Positions 1 to 12,728 of a stretch of 64,000 bases of DNA are shown piece after piece. The stretch is from Zea mays (Eukaryota; Streptophyta; Magnoliopsida; Poales; Poaceae): positions 1,178,001-1,242,000 of the forward strand of contig NC_050104.1 of the NCBI RefSeq assembly GCF_902167145.1. The letters run 5' to 3'. Within the stretch, counting starts at the first letter, position 1, and each line of letters opens with the position of its first letter. Below the pieces are notes generated by a model. The model was not told the DNA's origin, did no database searches, and saw only the letters and a program-made list of their open reading frames with translations. Position numbers and translations under genes: made by a program.

Positions 1-2567
1 GGTCTCCACCATAAATACAAGAATGTGATCTATGGCTAGGAAACATATGTGTAGTGAGGTGTATGAGCCTCTGGTCGAATATCAATGGCCACACAACCCC
101 CATTTTTGTCGAAAATAGCCATAAACGACCATTTTCAATAGTACCAAAGGCTAACACATTCGGAGTTTTTGACCAAGAAATGGTCTCCACCAGAAATCAA
201 AGAATGTGATCTATGGCAAGGAAACATATGTGGGGTGAGGTTTATGAGCCTCTGGTCGATGATCAATGGCCACACAACCCCCATTTTTTGTCGAAAATAG
301 CCATGAACGACCATTTTCAATAGTACCAAAGGCTAACACATTTGGATTTTTGACCAAGAAATGGTCTCCACCAGAAATCAAAGAATGGGATCTATGGCAA
401 AGAAACATATGTGGGGTGAGGTTTACGATCCTCTGGTAGATGATTAATGGCCACTCAACCCCCATTTTTGTCGAAAATACCATGAATGACCATTTTCAAT
501 AATACCGAAGGCTAACACGTTTGGATTTTTGACCAAGAAATGGTCTCCACCAGAAATCCAAGAATGTGATCTATGGCAAGGAAACATATATGGGGTGAGG
601 TGTACGAGCCTCTGGTCGATGATAAATGGCCACACAAACCCCATTTTAGTCAAAAATAGCCATGAACGACCATTTTCAATAATACCGAAGGCTAACACCA
701 ACGGATTTTTGACCAAGAAATGGTCTCCACCAGAAATCCAAGAATGTGATCTATGGCAAGAAAACATATGTGGAGTGAAGTGTACGTAGCTCTGGTTGAT
801 GATCAATGGCCACACCCCTTTTTTGTCGAAAATAGCCATGAACGACCATTTTCAATGACACTGACGGCTAACACCTACGAATTTTTGACCAAGAAATGGT
901 CTCCACCATAAATCCAAGAATGTGATCTATGGCAAGGAAACATATGTGGGGTGAGGTGTACGAGCCTCTGGTCGATGATCAATTGCCACACATCCCCCAT
1001 TTTGTCGAAAATAGCCATGAACGATCATTTTCAATAATACCGAAGGCTAACACGTATGAATTTTTGACCAAGAAATGGTCTCCACCAGAAATCCAATAAT
1101 GTGTTCTATGGCAAGGAAACATATGTGGGGTGAGGTGTACGAGCCTCTAGTCGATGATAAATGGCCACACAACCCCCATTTTTGATGAAAATAGCCATGA
1201 ACGACCATTTTCAATAATACCGAAGGCTAACGCCTACGGATTTTTGACCAAGAAATGGTCTCCACCAGTAATCCAAGAATGTGATCTATGGCAAGGAAAC
1301 ATATATGGGGTGAGGTGTATGAGCCTCTGGTCGATGATCAATGGCCACACAACCCCCATTTTTGTCGAAAATAGCCATGAACAACCATTTTCAATAATAC
1401 CGAAGGCTAACACCTATGGATTTTTGACCAAGAAGTGGTCTCCACCAGAAATCCAAGAATATGATCTATGGCAAGGAAATATATGTGGGGTGAGGTGTAC
1501 GAGCCTCTGGTCGATGATCAATGGCCACACAACCCCCATTTTTGTCGAAAATAGCCATAAACGACCATTTTCAATGACACAGAAGGCTAACACCTATGGA
1601 TTTTTGACCAAGAAATGGTCTCCACCATAAATACAAGAATGTGATCTATGGCTAGGAAACATATGTGTAGTGAGGTGTATGAGCCTCTGGTCGAATATCA
1701 ATGGCCACACAACCCCCATTTTTGTCGAAAATAGCCATAAACGACCATTTTCAATAGTACCAAAGGCTAACACATTCGGAGTTTTTGACCAAGAAATGGT
1801 CTCCACCAGAAATCAAAGAATGTGATCTATGGCAAGGAAACATATGTGGGGTGAGGTTTATGAGCCTCTGGTTGATGATCAATGGCCACACAACCCCCAT
1901 TTTTTGTCGAAAATACCCATGAACGACCATTTTCAATAGTACCAAAGGCTAACACATTTGGATTTTTGACCAAGAAATGGTCTCCACCAGAAATCAAAGA
2001 ATGGGATCTATGGCAAAGAACCATATGTGGGGTGAGGTTTACGATCCTCTGGTAGATGATTAATGGCCACTCAACCCCCATTTTTGTCGAAAATACCATG
2101 AATGACCATTTTCAATAATACCGAAGGCTAACACGTACGGATTTTTGACCAAGTAATGGTCTCCACCAGAAATCCAAGAATGTGATCTATGGCAAGGAAA
2201 CATATATGGGGTGAGGTGCACGAGCCTCTGGTCGATGATAAATGGCCACACAACCCCCATTTTAGTCGAAAATAGCCATGAACGACCATTTTCAATAATA
2301 CCGAAGGCTAACACCAACGGATTTTTGACCAAGAAATGGTCTCCACCAGAAATCCAAGAATGTGATCTATGGCAAGAAAACATATGTGAAGTGAAGTGTA
2401 CGTAGCTCTGGTTGATGATCAATGGCCACACCCCTTTTTTGTCGAAAATAGCCATGAACGACCATTTTCAATGACACTGACGGCTAACACCTACGAATTT
2501 TTGACCAAGAAATGGTCTCCACCATAAATCCAAGAATGTGATCTATGGCAAGGAAACATATGTGTAG
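1..2567 (+). repeat. Segmental tandem duplication with 1616-bp offset
   Basis: Positions 1-951 are repeated almost exactly at 1617-2567, an offset of 1616 bp or nine monomers. Shared private variants include ggctaggaaacatatgtgta in the first monomer, the variant agaatgggatctatggcaaa near 384 and 2000, gtagatgattaatggccact near 437 and 2053, and a short monomer with cacacccctttttt near 810 and 2427. The left copy probably began before the window. Unequal exchange or rolling replication of a nine-monomer block is the simplest origin. Confidence 0.85.
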
Positions 2568-5500
2568 TGGGGTGTATGAGCCTCTAGTCGAAGATCAATG
2601 GCCACACAGCCCCCATTTTTGTCGAAAATAGCCATGAATGACCATTTTCAATAATACCGAAGGCTAACACATTCGGATTTTTGCCCAAGAAATGGTCTCC
2701 ACCAGAAATCCAAGAATGTGATCTATGGCAAGGAAACATATGTGGGGTGAGGTGTACGAGCCTCTGGTCGATGATCAATAGCCACACAACCCCCATTTTG
2801 TCGAAAATATCCATGAACGACCTTTTCAATAATACTGAAGGCTAACACGTACGAATTTTTGACCAAGAAATGGTCTCCACCAGAAATCCAAGAATGTGAT
2901 CTATGGCAAGGAAACATATGTGGGGTGAGGTGTACGAGCCTCCGGTCGATGATAAATGGCCACACAACCCCCATTTTTGATGAAAATAGCCATGAACGAC
3001 CATTTTCAATAATACCGAAGGCTAACACCTACGGATTTTTTACCAAGAAATGGTCTCCACCAGAAATCCAAGAATGTGATCAATAACAAGGAAACATATG
3101 TGGGGTGAGGTGTATGAGCCTCTGGTCAATGATCAATGGCCACACAACCCCCATTTTTGTCGAAAATAGCCATGAACGACCGTTTTCAATAATACCGAAG
3201 GCTAACACCTACGGATGTTTGACCAAGAAATGGTCTCCACCAGAAATCCAAGAATGTGATCTATGACAAGGAAACATATGTGGAGTGAGGTGTATGAGCC
3301 TCTGGTCGATGATCAATGGCACACAACACCCTTTTTTGTCGAAAATAGCCATGAACGACCATTTTCAATAATACCGAAGGCTAACACCTACGGATTTTTG
3401 ACCAAGAAATGGTCTCCACCATAAATCCAAGAATGTTATCTATGGCAAGGAAACATATGTGTAGTGAGGTGTATGGGCCTCTGGTCGAATATCAATGGCC
3501 ACACAATCCAACATTTTTGTCGAAAATAGCCATGAACGACCATTTTCAATAGTACCGAAGGCTAACACATTCAGAATTTTGACCAACAAATGGTCTCCAC
3601 CTGAAATCAAAGAATGAGATCTATGGCAAGGAAACATATGTGGGGTGAGGTTGACGAGCCTCTGGTCGATGATCAATCGCCACACAACCCCCATTTTTGT
3701 TAAAAATAGCCATGAATGACCATTTTCAATAATACCGAAGGCTAACACGTACGGATTTTTGACAAAGAAATGGTCTCCACCAGAAATCAAAGAATGTGAT
3801 CTATGGCAAGGAAACATATGTGGGGTGAGGTATACGAGCCTCTGGTCGATGATCAATGTCCACACAACCCCCATTTTTGTCGAAAATAGCCATGAACGAC
3901 CATTTTCAATAGTACCGAAGGCTAACACATTCGAATTTTTGACAAAGAAATGGTCTCCACCATAAATCCAAGAATGTGATCTATGGCAAGGAAACATATG
4001 TGTAGTGGGGTGTATGAGCCTCTAGTCGAAGATCAATGGCCACACAACCCCCATTTTTGTCGAAAATAGCCATGAATGACCATTTTCAATAATACCGAAG
4101 GCTAACACATTCGGATTTTTGCCCAAGAAATGGTCTCCACCAGAAATCCAAGAATGTGATCTATGGCAAGGACACATATGTGGGGTGAGGTGTACGAGCC
4201 TCTGGTCGATGATCAATAGCCACACAACCCCCATTTTGTCGAAAATATCCATGAACGACCTTTTTAATAATACTGAAGGCTAACACGTACGAATTTTTGA
4301 CCAAGAAATGGTCTCCACCAGAAATCCAAGAATGTGATCTATGGCAAGGAAACGTATGTGGGGTGAGGTGTACGAGCCTTTGGTCGATGATAAATGGCCA
4401 CACAACCCCCATTTTTGATGAAAATAGCCATGAACGACCATTTTCAATAATACCGAAGGCTAAGACCTACGGATTTTTTACCAAGAAATGGTCTCCACCA
4501 GAAATCCAAGAATGTGATCTATGGCAAGGAAACATATGTGGAGTGAGGTGTATGAGCCTCTGGTCGATGATCAATGGCACACAACCCCCTTTTTTGTCGA
4601 AAATAGCCATGAACGACATTTTCAATAATACCGAAGGCTAACACCTACGGATTTTTGACCAAGAAATGGTCTCCACCATAAATCCAAGAATGTTATCTAT
4701 GGCAAGGAAACATATGTGTAGTGAGGTGTATGAGCCTCTGGTCGAATATCAATGGCCACACAACCCCCATTTTTGTCGAAAATAGCCATGAACGACCATT
4801 TTCAATAGTACCGAAGGCTAACACATTCAGATTTTTGACCAACAAATGGTCTCCACCAGAAATCAAAGAATGAGATCTATGGCAAGGAAACATATGTGGG
4901 GTGAGGTTGATGAGCCTCTGGTCGATGATCAATCGCCACACAACCCCCATTTTTGTCAAAAATAGCCATGAATGACCATTTTCAATAATACCCAAGGCTA
5001 ACACGTACGGATTTTTGACAAAGAAATGGTCTCCACCAGAAATCAAAGAATGTGATCTATGGCAAGGAAACATATGTGGGGTGAGGTTTACGAGCCTCTG
5101 GTCGATGATCAATGTCCACACAACCCCCATTTTTGTCGAAAATAGCCATGAACGACCATTTTCAATAGTACCGAAGGCTAACACATTCGGATTTTTGACC
5201 AAGAAATGGTCTACACCAAAAATTAAAAGAATGTGATATATGGCAAGGAAACATATGTGGGGTGTGGTTTACGTTCCTCTGGTCAATGATCAAAGGCCAC
5301 ACAACCCCCATTTTTGTCGAAAATACCATGAATGACCATTTTCAATAATACCGAAGGCTAACGCGTACGGATTTTTTACCAAGAAATGGTCTCCACCAGA
5401 AATCCAAGAATGTGATCTATGGCAAGGAAACATATGTGGGGTGAGGTGTACGAGCCTCTAGTTGATGATAAATGGCCACACAACCCCCATTTTAGTCGAA

Positions 5501-6060
5501 AATAGCCATGAACGACCATTTTCAATAATACCGAAGGCTAACACGTACGGATTTTTGACCAAGAAATGGTCTCCACCAGAAATCAAAGAATGTGATCTAT
5601 GGCAAAGAAACATATGTTGGGTGAGGTTTACGATGCTCTGGTAGATGATTAATGGCCACTCAACCCCCATTTTTGTCGAAAATACCATGAATGACTATTT
5701 TCAATAATACCGAAGGCTAACACGTTTGGATTTTTGACCAAGAAATGGTCTCCACCAGAAATCCAAGAATGTGATCTATGGCAACGAAACATATATGGGG
5801 TGAGGTGTACGAGCCTCTGGTCGATGATAAATGGCCACACAACCCCCATTTTAGTCGAAAATAGCCATGAACGACCATTTTCAATAATACCGAAGGCTAA
5901 AACCAACGGATTTTTGACCAAGAAATGGTCTCCACCAGAAATCCAAGAATGTGATCTATGGCAAGAAAACATATGTGGGTTGAAGTGTACGAGCCTCTGG
6001 TCGATGATCAATGGCCACACAACCCCCATTTTTGTCGAAAATAACCATGAACGATCATTT
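346..6060 (+). repeat. Dispersed direct copy pair, 5205-bp offset (about 346-840 and 5551-6060)
   Basis: The variant monomers near 346-840 recur near 5551-6060. They share gtagatgattaatggccact, the cattttagtcgaaaatagcc form and the accaacgg variant at the monomer end. The coordinates span both copies and the unrelated monomers between them. This shows that blocks of several monomers, not single monomers, are the unit that moves inside this array. Confidence 0.6.
2515..5210 (+). repeat. Segmental tandem duplication with 1438-bp offset; second copy lost one monomer
   Basis: Block 2515-3952 is repeated at 3953-5210. Shared markers are gtgtagtggggtgtatgagc at about 2564 and 4002, the variant tttttgcccaagaaatgg, the short ccattttgtcgaaaatatcc, and a monomer with gatcaatggcacacaac. 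The offset starts at 1438 bp and falls to about 1256 bp in the second half. The second copy therefore lacks one 180-bp monomer, equivalent to about 3060-3240 of the first copy, which is where the odd gatcaataacaagg variant sits. Confidence 0.8.
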
Positions 6061-8196
6061 TCAATGACACAGAAGGCTAACAACTACGGATTTTTGACCA
6101 AGAAATGGTCTCCACCATAAATCCAGGAATGTGATCTATGGCAAGGAAACATATGTGTAGTTGGGTGTATGAGCCTCTGGTCTAAGATCAATGGCCACAC
6201 AACCCCCATTTTTCTCGAAAATAGCCATTAATGACCATTTTCAGTAATACCGAAGGCTAACACATTCGGATTTTTGCCCAAGAAATGGTCTCCACCAGAA
6301 ATCCAAGAATGTGATCTATGGCAAGGAAACATATGTGGGGTGAGGTGTACGAGCCTCTGGTCGATGATCAATGGCCACACAACCCCCATTTTGTCGAAAA
6401 TAGCCATGAACGACCATTTTCAATAATATTGAAGGCTAACACGTACAAATTTTTTACCAAGACATGGTCTCCACCAAAAATCCAAGAATGTGATCTATGG
6501 CAAGGAAACATATGTGGGGTGAGGTGTACGAGCCTCTGGTCGATGATACGTGGCCACACAACACCCATTTTTGATGAAAATAGCCATGAACGACCATTTT
6601 CAATAATACCGAAGGCTAAGACCTACGGATTTTTGACCAAGAAATTGTCTCCACGAGAAATCCAAGAATGTGATCTATGGCAAGGAAACATATATGGGGT
6701 GAGGTGTATGAGCCTCTCGTTGATGATCAATGGCCACACAACCCCCATTTTTGTCGAAAATAGCCATGAACGACCATTTTCAATAATACCGAAGGCTAAC
6801 ACCTACGGATTTTTGACCAAGAAATGGTCTCCACCAGAAATACAAGAATGTGATCTATGGCAAGGAAACATATGTGGGGTGAGGTGTACGAGCCTCAAGT
6901 CGATGATCAATGGCCACACAACCCCCATTTTTGTCGAAAATAGCCATGAACGACCATTTTCAATGACACTGAAGGCTAACACCTACGGATTTTTGACCAA
7001 GAAATGGTCTCCACCATAAATCCAAGAATGTGATCTATGGCAAGGAAACATATGTGTAGTGAGGTGTATGAGCCTATAGTCGAATATCACTGGCCACACA
7101 ACCCCCATTTTTGTCGAAAATGGCCATGAACGACCATTTTCAATAGTACCGAAGGCTAACACATTCGGATTTTTGACCAAGAAATGGTCTCCACCAGAAA
7201 TCAAAGAATGTGATCTATGGCAAGGAAACATATGTGGGGTGAGGTTTACGAGCCTCTGGTCGATGATCAATGGCCACACAATCCGCATTTTTGTCGAAAA
7301 TAGCCATGAATGACCATTTTCAATAATAGCGAAGGCTAACACGTACGGATTTTTGACCAAGAAATGGTCTCCACCAGAAATCCAAGAATGCGATCTATGA
7401 CAAGGAAACATATGTGGGGTGAGGTGTACGAGCCTCTGGTCGATGATAAATGGCCACACAACCCCCATTTTAGTCGAAAATAGCCATGAACGACCATTTT
7501 CAATAATACCGAAGGCTAACTCCAACGGATTTTTGACAAGGAAATGGTCTCCATCAGAAATCCAAGAATGTGATCTATTGCAAGGAAACATATGTGGGGT
7601 GAGGTGTACGAGCCTCTGGCCGATGATAAATGGCCACACAACACCCATTTTGGTCGAAAATAGCCATGAACGACCATTTTCAATAGTACCGAAGGCTAAC
7701 ACATTCGGATTTTTGACCAAGAAATGGTCGGGGTGAGGTTTACGAGCCTCTGGTCGATGATCAATGGCCACACAACCCCCATTTTTGTCGAAAATAGCCA
7801 TGAATTACCATTTTCAATAATACCGAAGGCTAACACGTACGGATTTTTGACCAAGAAATGATGTCCACCAGAAATCCAAGAATGCGATCTATGGCAAGGA
7901 AACATATGTGGGGTGAGGTGTACGAGCCTCTGGTCGATGATAAATGGCCACACAACCCCCATTTTAGTCAAAAATAGCCATGAACGACCATTTACAATAA
8001 TACCGAAGGCTAACACCAACGGATTTTTGACCAAGAAATGGTCTCCACCAGAAATCCAATAATGTGATCTATGGCAAGAAAACATATGTGGGGTGAAGTG
8101 TATGAGCCTCTGGTCGAAGATCAATGGCCACGCAACCCCCATTTTTGTCGAAAATAGCCATGAATGACCATTTTCAATAATACCGAAGGCTAACAC

Positions 8197-8591
8197 ATCC
8201 ATAGGTGTTTGCCTTCGGTATTATTGAAAATGGTTGTTGATGCAATTTTCGACAAAAATTGGGGTTGTGTAGCCATGGACCATCGAACAAAGGCTCGTAC
8301 ACCTGACCCCACATATGTTTCCTTGCCATAGGTCACATTCTTTGATTTCTAGTGGGGACCACTTCTTGGTCGAGATCCGTAGGTGTTAGCCTTCGATATT
8401 ATTGAAAATGGTCGTTCTTGTAATTTTGGACAAAAATGGGGGTTGTGTGGCAATTGATTATCAACCAGAGGCTCATACATTTGACCCCACATATGTTTCC
8501 TTACCATAGATCACATTCTTGGATTTTTGGTGGAGGCTATTTCTTGGCCAAAATTCCGTTGGTGTTAGCCTCGGTATTATTGAAAATGGGG
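8197..8591 (-). repeat. Short inverted knob180 island, about 2 monomers
   Basis: At about 8197 the array switches from + (aaggctaacacatcc) to reverse (ataggtgtttgccttcggta), and it returns to + at about 8592 inside tgaaaatgggggttttctag. The island carries variants shared, in inverse, with 12729-13112: ctacacaacc read as ggttgtgtag, and the tgatgcaattttcgac form. It is therefore the outermost part of the left arm of palindrome P1. Confidence 0.85.
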
Positions 8592-10570
8592 GTTTTCTAG
8601 TCGATGATCAATGGCCACACAACCCATTTTTGTCGAAAATAGCATGAACGGCCATGTTCAATAATACCGAAGGCTAACACCTACGGATTTTTGGCCTAGA
8701 AATGGTCTCCACCAGAAATCCAAGAATGTGACCTATGGAAAGGAAACATATGTGGGGTGAGGTGTATGAACCTCTAGTCGATGATCAATGGACACACAAC
8801 CCCTATTTTTGTTGAAAATAGCATGAATGACCATTTTCAATAATAGTGAAGGCTAACACGTATGGATTTTTGATCAAGAAATGGTCTCTGCCAAAAATGC
8901 AAGAATGTGATCTATGGCAAGGACACATATGTGGGTTGTGGTTTTTGAGCCTCTTGTCATTGGTAAATGGCCACACAACCCACATTTTGACGAAAATAGC
9001 ATGAACGACCATTTTCAATAATAACGAGGGCTAACACCTATGGATTTTTGACCATGAAATGGCCTCCACCGGAAATCTAAGAATGTGATCTATGGCAAGG
9101 AAACATATGTGGATTGAGGTGTACGAGCCTCTGGTCCATGATTATTGGCCACACAACGCATATTTTTGCCGAAAATTGCATCAACGACCATTTACAATAA
9201 TACCGAAGGCTAACACCTACGGATTTTGACCAATAAATGGTCTCCACCAAAAATCCAAAAATGTGATCTATGGCATAGAAACATATGTGGGATGAGGAGT
9301 ACGAGTCTCTAGTCGATGATCAATGGCCACACAACCCCCATTTTTGTCAAAAATAGCATGAACGGCCATTTTCAATAATACCGAAGGATAACACCTATGG
9401 ATTTTTGACTAAGAAATCGTCTCCACCAGAAATCTAAGAATGTGATCTATGGCAAGGAAAATATGTGGGGTATGGTGTACGAGCCTCTGGTCGATGATCA
9501 ATGGCCACACAACCCCCATTTTGTCGAAAATAGCCAAGAACGACCATTTTCAATAATACCGAAGGCTAACGCCTACAGATTTTCGACCAAGAAATGGTCT
9601 CTACCAAAATACAAGAATGTAATTTATGGCAAGGAAACATATGTGGGTGAGGTGTACTAGCCTTTGGTCAATCATAAATGGCCACACAATCCCCATTTTG
9701 GTCAAAAATAACATGAACGACCATTTTCAATAATACTTAATGCTAACACCAACAGATTTTTCACTAAGAAATGGTCTCCACCAGAAATCCAAGAATGTGA
9801 TCGATGGCAAGGAAACATATGTGGGGAGAGGTGTACGAGCCTCTGGTTGACGCTCAAAGGCCACCCAACACCTATTTTTGTTGAAAATAGCATGAACGAC
9901 CATTTTCAATAATACTGAAGGCAAACACCTACGGATTTTTGACCAAGAACTGGTCTCCACCAGAAATCCAAGAATTTGATTTATCGCAAGGAACCATATG
10001 TGGGGTGAGGTGAACGAGCCTGTGGTCAATGATCAATGGCCACACAACCCCCATTTTTGTCGAAAATAGTAATGAACGACCATTTTCAATAATACCGAAG
10101 GCTAACACCTACGGATTTTTGACCAAGAAATAGTCTCCACCAGAAATCCAAGAATGTGATCTATTGCAAGGAAACATATGTGGGGTGAGGTGAACGAGCC
10201 TCTAGTCAATGATCAATTGCCACACGACCCCCATTTTTGTCGAAAATAGCCATGAACAACCATTTTCAATAATACCAAAGGCTATAGATTTTTGACCAAG
10301 AAATGGTCTCCACCAGAAATCCAAGAATGTGACATATGGCAAGGAAACATATGTGGGGTGAGGTGTACGAGTATCTGGTCGATGATCAATGGCCACACAA
10401 CCCCCATTTTTGTCGAAAATAGCATGAACGACCATTTTCAATAATAATGTAGGCTAACACCTATGGATTTTTGACCAAGAAATGGTTTCCATCAAAAATC
10501 CAAGAATGTGATCTATGGCAAGAAAACATACGTGGGGTGAAGTGTACGTGCCTCTGGTCGATGATCAATG
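8592..10570 (+). repeat. knob180 array, + orientation, left arm of palindrome P1
   Basis: About eleven monomers of 175-180 bp run in + orientation. They are more diverged than the 1-8196 array, with forms such as gaaaatagcatgaacgacc in which gcc is shortened to gc. The arm ends at a dyad centred on 10570.5. Compared with the right arm it holds one additional monomer at about 9600-9780. Confidence 0.9.
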
Positions 10571-12720
10571 GCCGCACTATCGACCAGAGGCACGTACACT
10601 TCAGTCCACGTATGTTTTCTTGCCATAGATCACATTCTTGGATATCTGATGGAAACCATTTCTTGGTCAAAAATCCATAGGTGTTAGCCTTCGTTATTAT
10701 TGAAAATGGTCGTTCATGCTATTTTCGACAAAATGGGAGTTGTGTGGCCATTGATCATCGACCAGTTACTCGTACACCACACCCCACATATGTTTCCTTG
10801 CCATAGGTCACATTCTTGGATTTCTGGTGGAGACCATTTCTTGGTCAAAAATCTGTAGCCTTTGGTATTATTGAAAATGGTCGTTCATGGCTATCTTCGA
10901 CAAAAATGGGGGTCGTGTGGCCATTGATCATTGACCAGAGACTCGTTCACCTCACCCCACATATGTTTCCTTGCCATAGATCACATTCTTGGATTTCTGG
11001 TGGTGACCATTTCTTGGTCAAAAATCTATAGGTGTTAGCCTTCGGTATTATTGAAAATGGTCATTCATGGCTATTTTCGACAAAAATGGGGGTTGTGTGG
11101 CCATTGATCATTGACCAGAGGCTCGTTCACCTCACCCCACATATGGTTCCTTGTCATAGATCACATTCTTGGATTTCTGGTGGAGACCAGTTCTTGGTCA
11201 AAAATCCGTAGGTGTTTGGCTTCGGTATTATTGAAAATGGTCGTTCATGCTATTTTCAACAAAAATAGGTGTTGGTTGGCCTTTGATCGTCAACCAAAGG
11301 CTCGTACACCTCTCCCCACATATGTTTCCTTACCATAGATCACATTGTGGGATTTCTGGTGGAGACCATTTCTTGGTCGAAAATTCGTAGGCGTTAGCCT
11401 TCGGTATTATTGAAAATGGCCGTTCTTGGCTATTTTCGACAAAATGGGGGTTGTGTGGCCATTGATCATCGACCAGAGGCTCGTACACCATACCCCACAT
11501 ATTTTCCTTGCCATAGATCACATTCTTAGATTTCTTGTGGAGACCATTTCTTAGTCAAAAATCCATAGGTGTTATCCTTCAGTTTTATTGAAAATGGTCG
11601 TTCATTCTATTTTTTGACAAAAATGGGGGTTGTGTAGCCATTGACCATCGAACAGAGGCTCGTACACCTGACCCCACATATATTTCCTTGCCATAGATCA
11701 CATTCTTGGATTTCTAGTGGAGACCATTTCTTGGTCAAAAATCCATAGTTGTTAGCCTTCGGTATTATTGGAAATGGTCGTTTATGCTATTTTGACAAAA
11801 ATGGGGGTTGTGTGGCCATTGATCATCGACTAGAGACTCGTACACCTCATCCCACATATGTTTCTATGTCGTAGATCACATTTTTGTATTTTTGGTGGGG
11901 ACCATTTATTGGTCAAAAATCTGTAGGTGTTAGCCTTCGGTATTATTGAAAATGGTCATTGATGCAATTTTCGGCAAAAATATGCGTTGTGTGGCTAGAA
12001 ATCATGGACTAGAGGCTCATACTCCTCAATCCACATATGTTTCCTTGCCAAAGATCACATTCTTAGAATTCTGGTGGAAGCCATTTCTTGGTCAAAAATC
12101 CATAGGTGTTAGCCCTCGGTATTATTGAAAATGGCCGTTCATGCTATTTTCGTCAAAAATGGGGGTTGTGTGGCCATTGATCAACAACCAGACACCACAT
12201 ATGTTTCCTTGTCATAGATCACATTCTTGCATTTCTGGCAGAGACCATTTCTTGATCAAATATCCGTAGGTGTTACCCTTCACTATTATTGAAAATGGTC
12301 ATTCATGCTATTTTCAACAAAAATAGGGGTTGTGTGTCCATTGATCATCGACTAGAGGTTCATACAACTCACCCCACATATGTTTCCTTGCCAAAGGTCA
12401 CATTCTTGGATTTCTAGCGGAGACCATTTCTAGGTCAAAAATCCGTAGGTGTTACCCTTTGGTATTATTAAAAATGGCCGTTCATGCTATTTTCGACAAA
12501 AATGGGGTTGTGTGGCCATTGATCATCGACTAGAGGTTCATACAATTCACCCCACATATGTTTCCTTGCCAAAGGTCACATTCTTGGATTTCTAGCGGAG
12601 ACCATTTCTAGGTCAAAAATCCGTAGGTGTTAGCCTTTGGTATTATTAAAAATGGCCGTTCATGCTATTTTCGACAAAAATGGGGTTGTGTGGCCATTGA
12701 TCATCGACTAAAAAAAACCC
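10571..12720 (-). repeat. knob180 array, reverse orientation, right arm of palindrome P1
   Basis: About twelve monomers are read in reverse, each with ccttgccatagatcacattc and gcctttggtattattg or close variants. The first part (10579 to about 11280) is also a direct homologue of about 33270-33970 and shares the rare cgaccagaggcacgtacact and the shortened aaaaatctgtagcctttggt. At about 12349-12715 one monomer with gactagaggttcatacaa and ctagcggagaccatttctag is present twice in a row and is nearly identical, a recent single-monomer duplication. Confidence 0.9.
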
Positions 12721-12728
12721 CATTTTCA

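Larger units (their letters stand above)
1..8196 (+). repeat. knob180 satellite array, + orientation, about 45 monomers
   Basis: This is a head-to-tail array of monomers of about 176-181 bp. The anchor tggtctccaccag recurs at about 541, 721 and every 180 bp after that. Each monomer carries gatctatggcaaggaaacat, then gaggtgtacgagcctctggt, then cacacaacccccatttttgt, then aataccgaaggctaacac. I recognise this as the maize 180-bp knob repeat from memory. Monomers differ at scattered sites (for example agtaccgaagg versus aataccgaagg, and cattcgg versus ctacgg), and these variants recur in blocks, which exposes the segmental duplications listed separately. One joint at about 7729 fuses gaaatggtc directly to ggggtgagg, so part of a monomer is lost there. 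The array runs off the left edge of the window. Confidence 0.93.

Noticed and set aside
1400..1430. Weak dyad in each knob180 monomer (aaaatagccatgaacgacca, then tttt)
   Set aside because: Only part of the positions pair, it varies among monomers, and I have no evidence that a protein binds it.
6983..7801. Reverse-strand open frame of 272 codons (and many of 60-233 codons elsewhere)
   Set aside because: It is a 60-residue unit repeated because monomer length is a multiple of three. Frames mirror each other across palindromes and break wherever a monomer has an indel; there is no domain, no codon bias and no gene structure.
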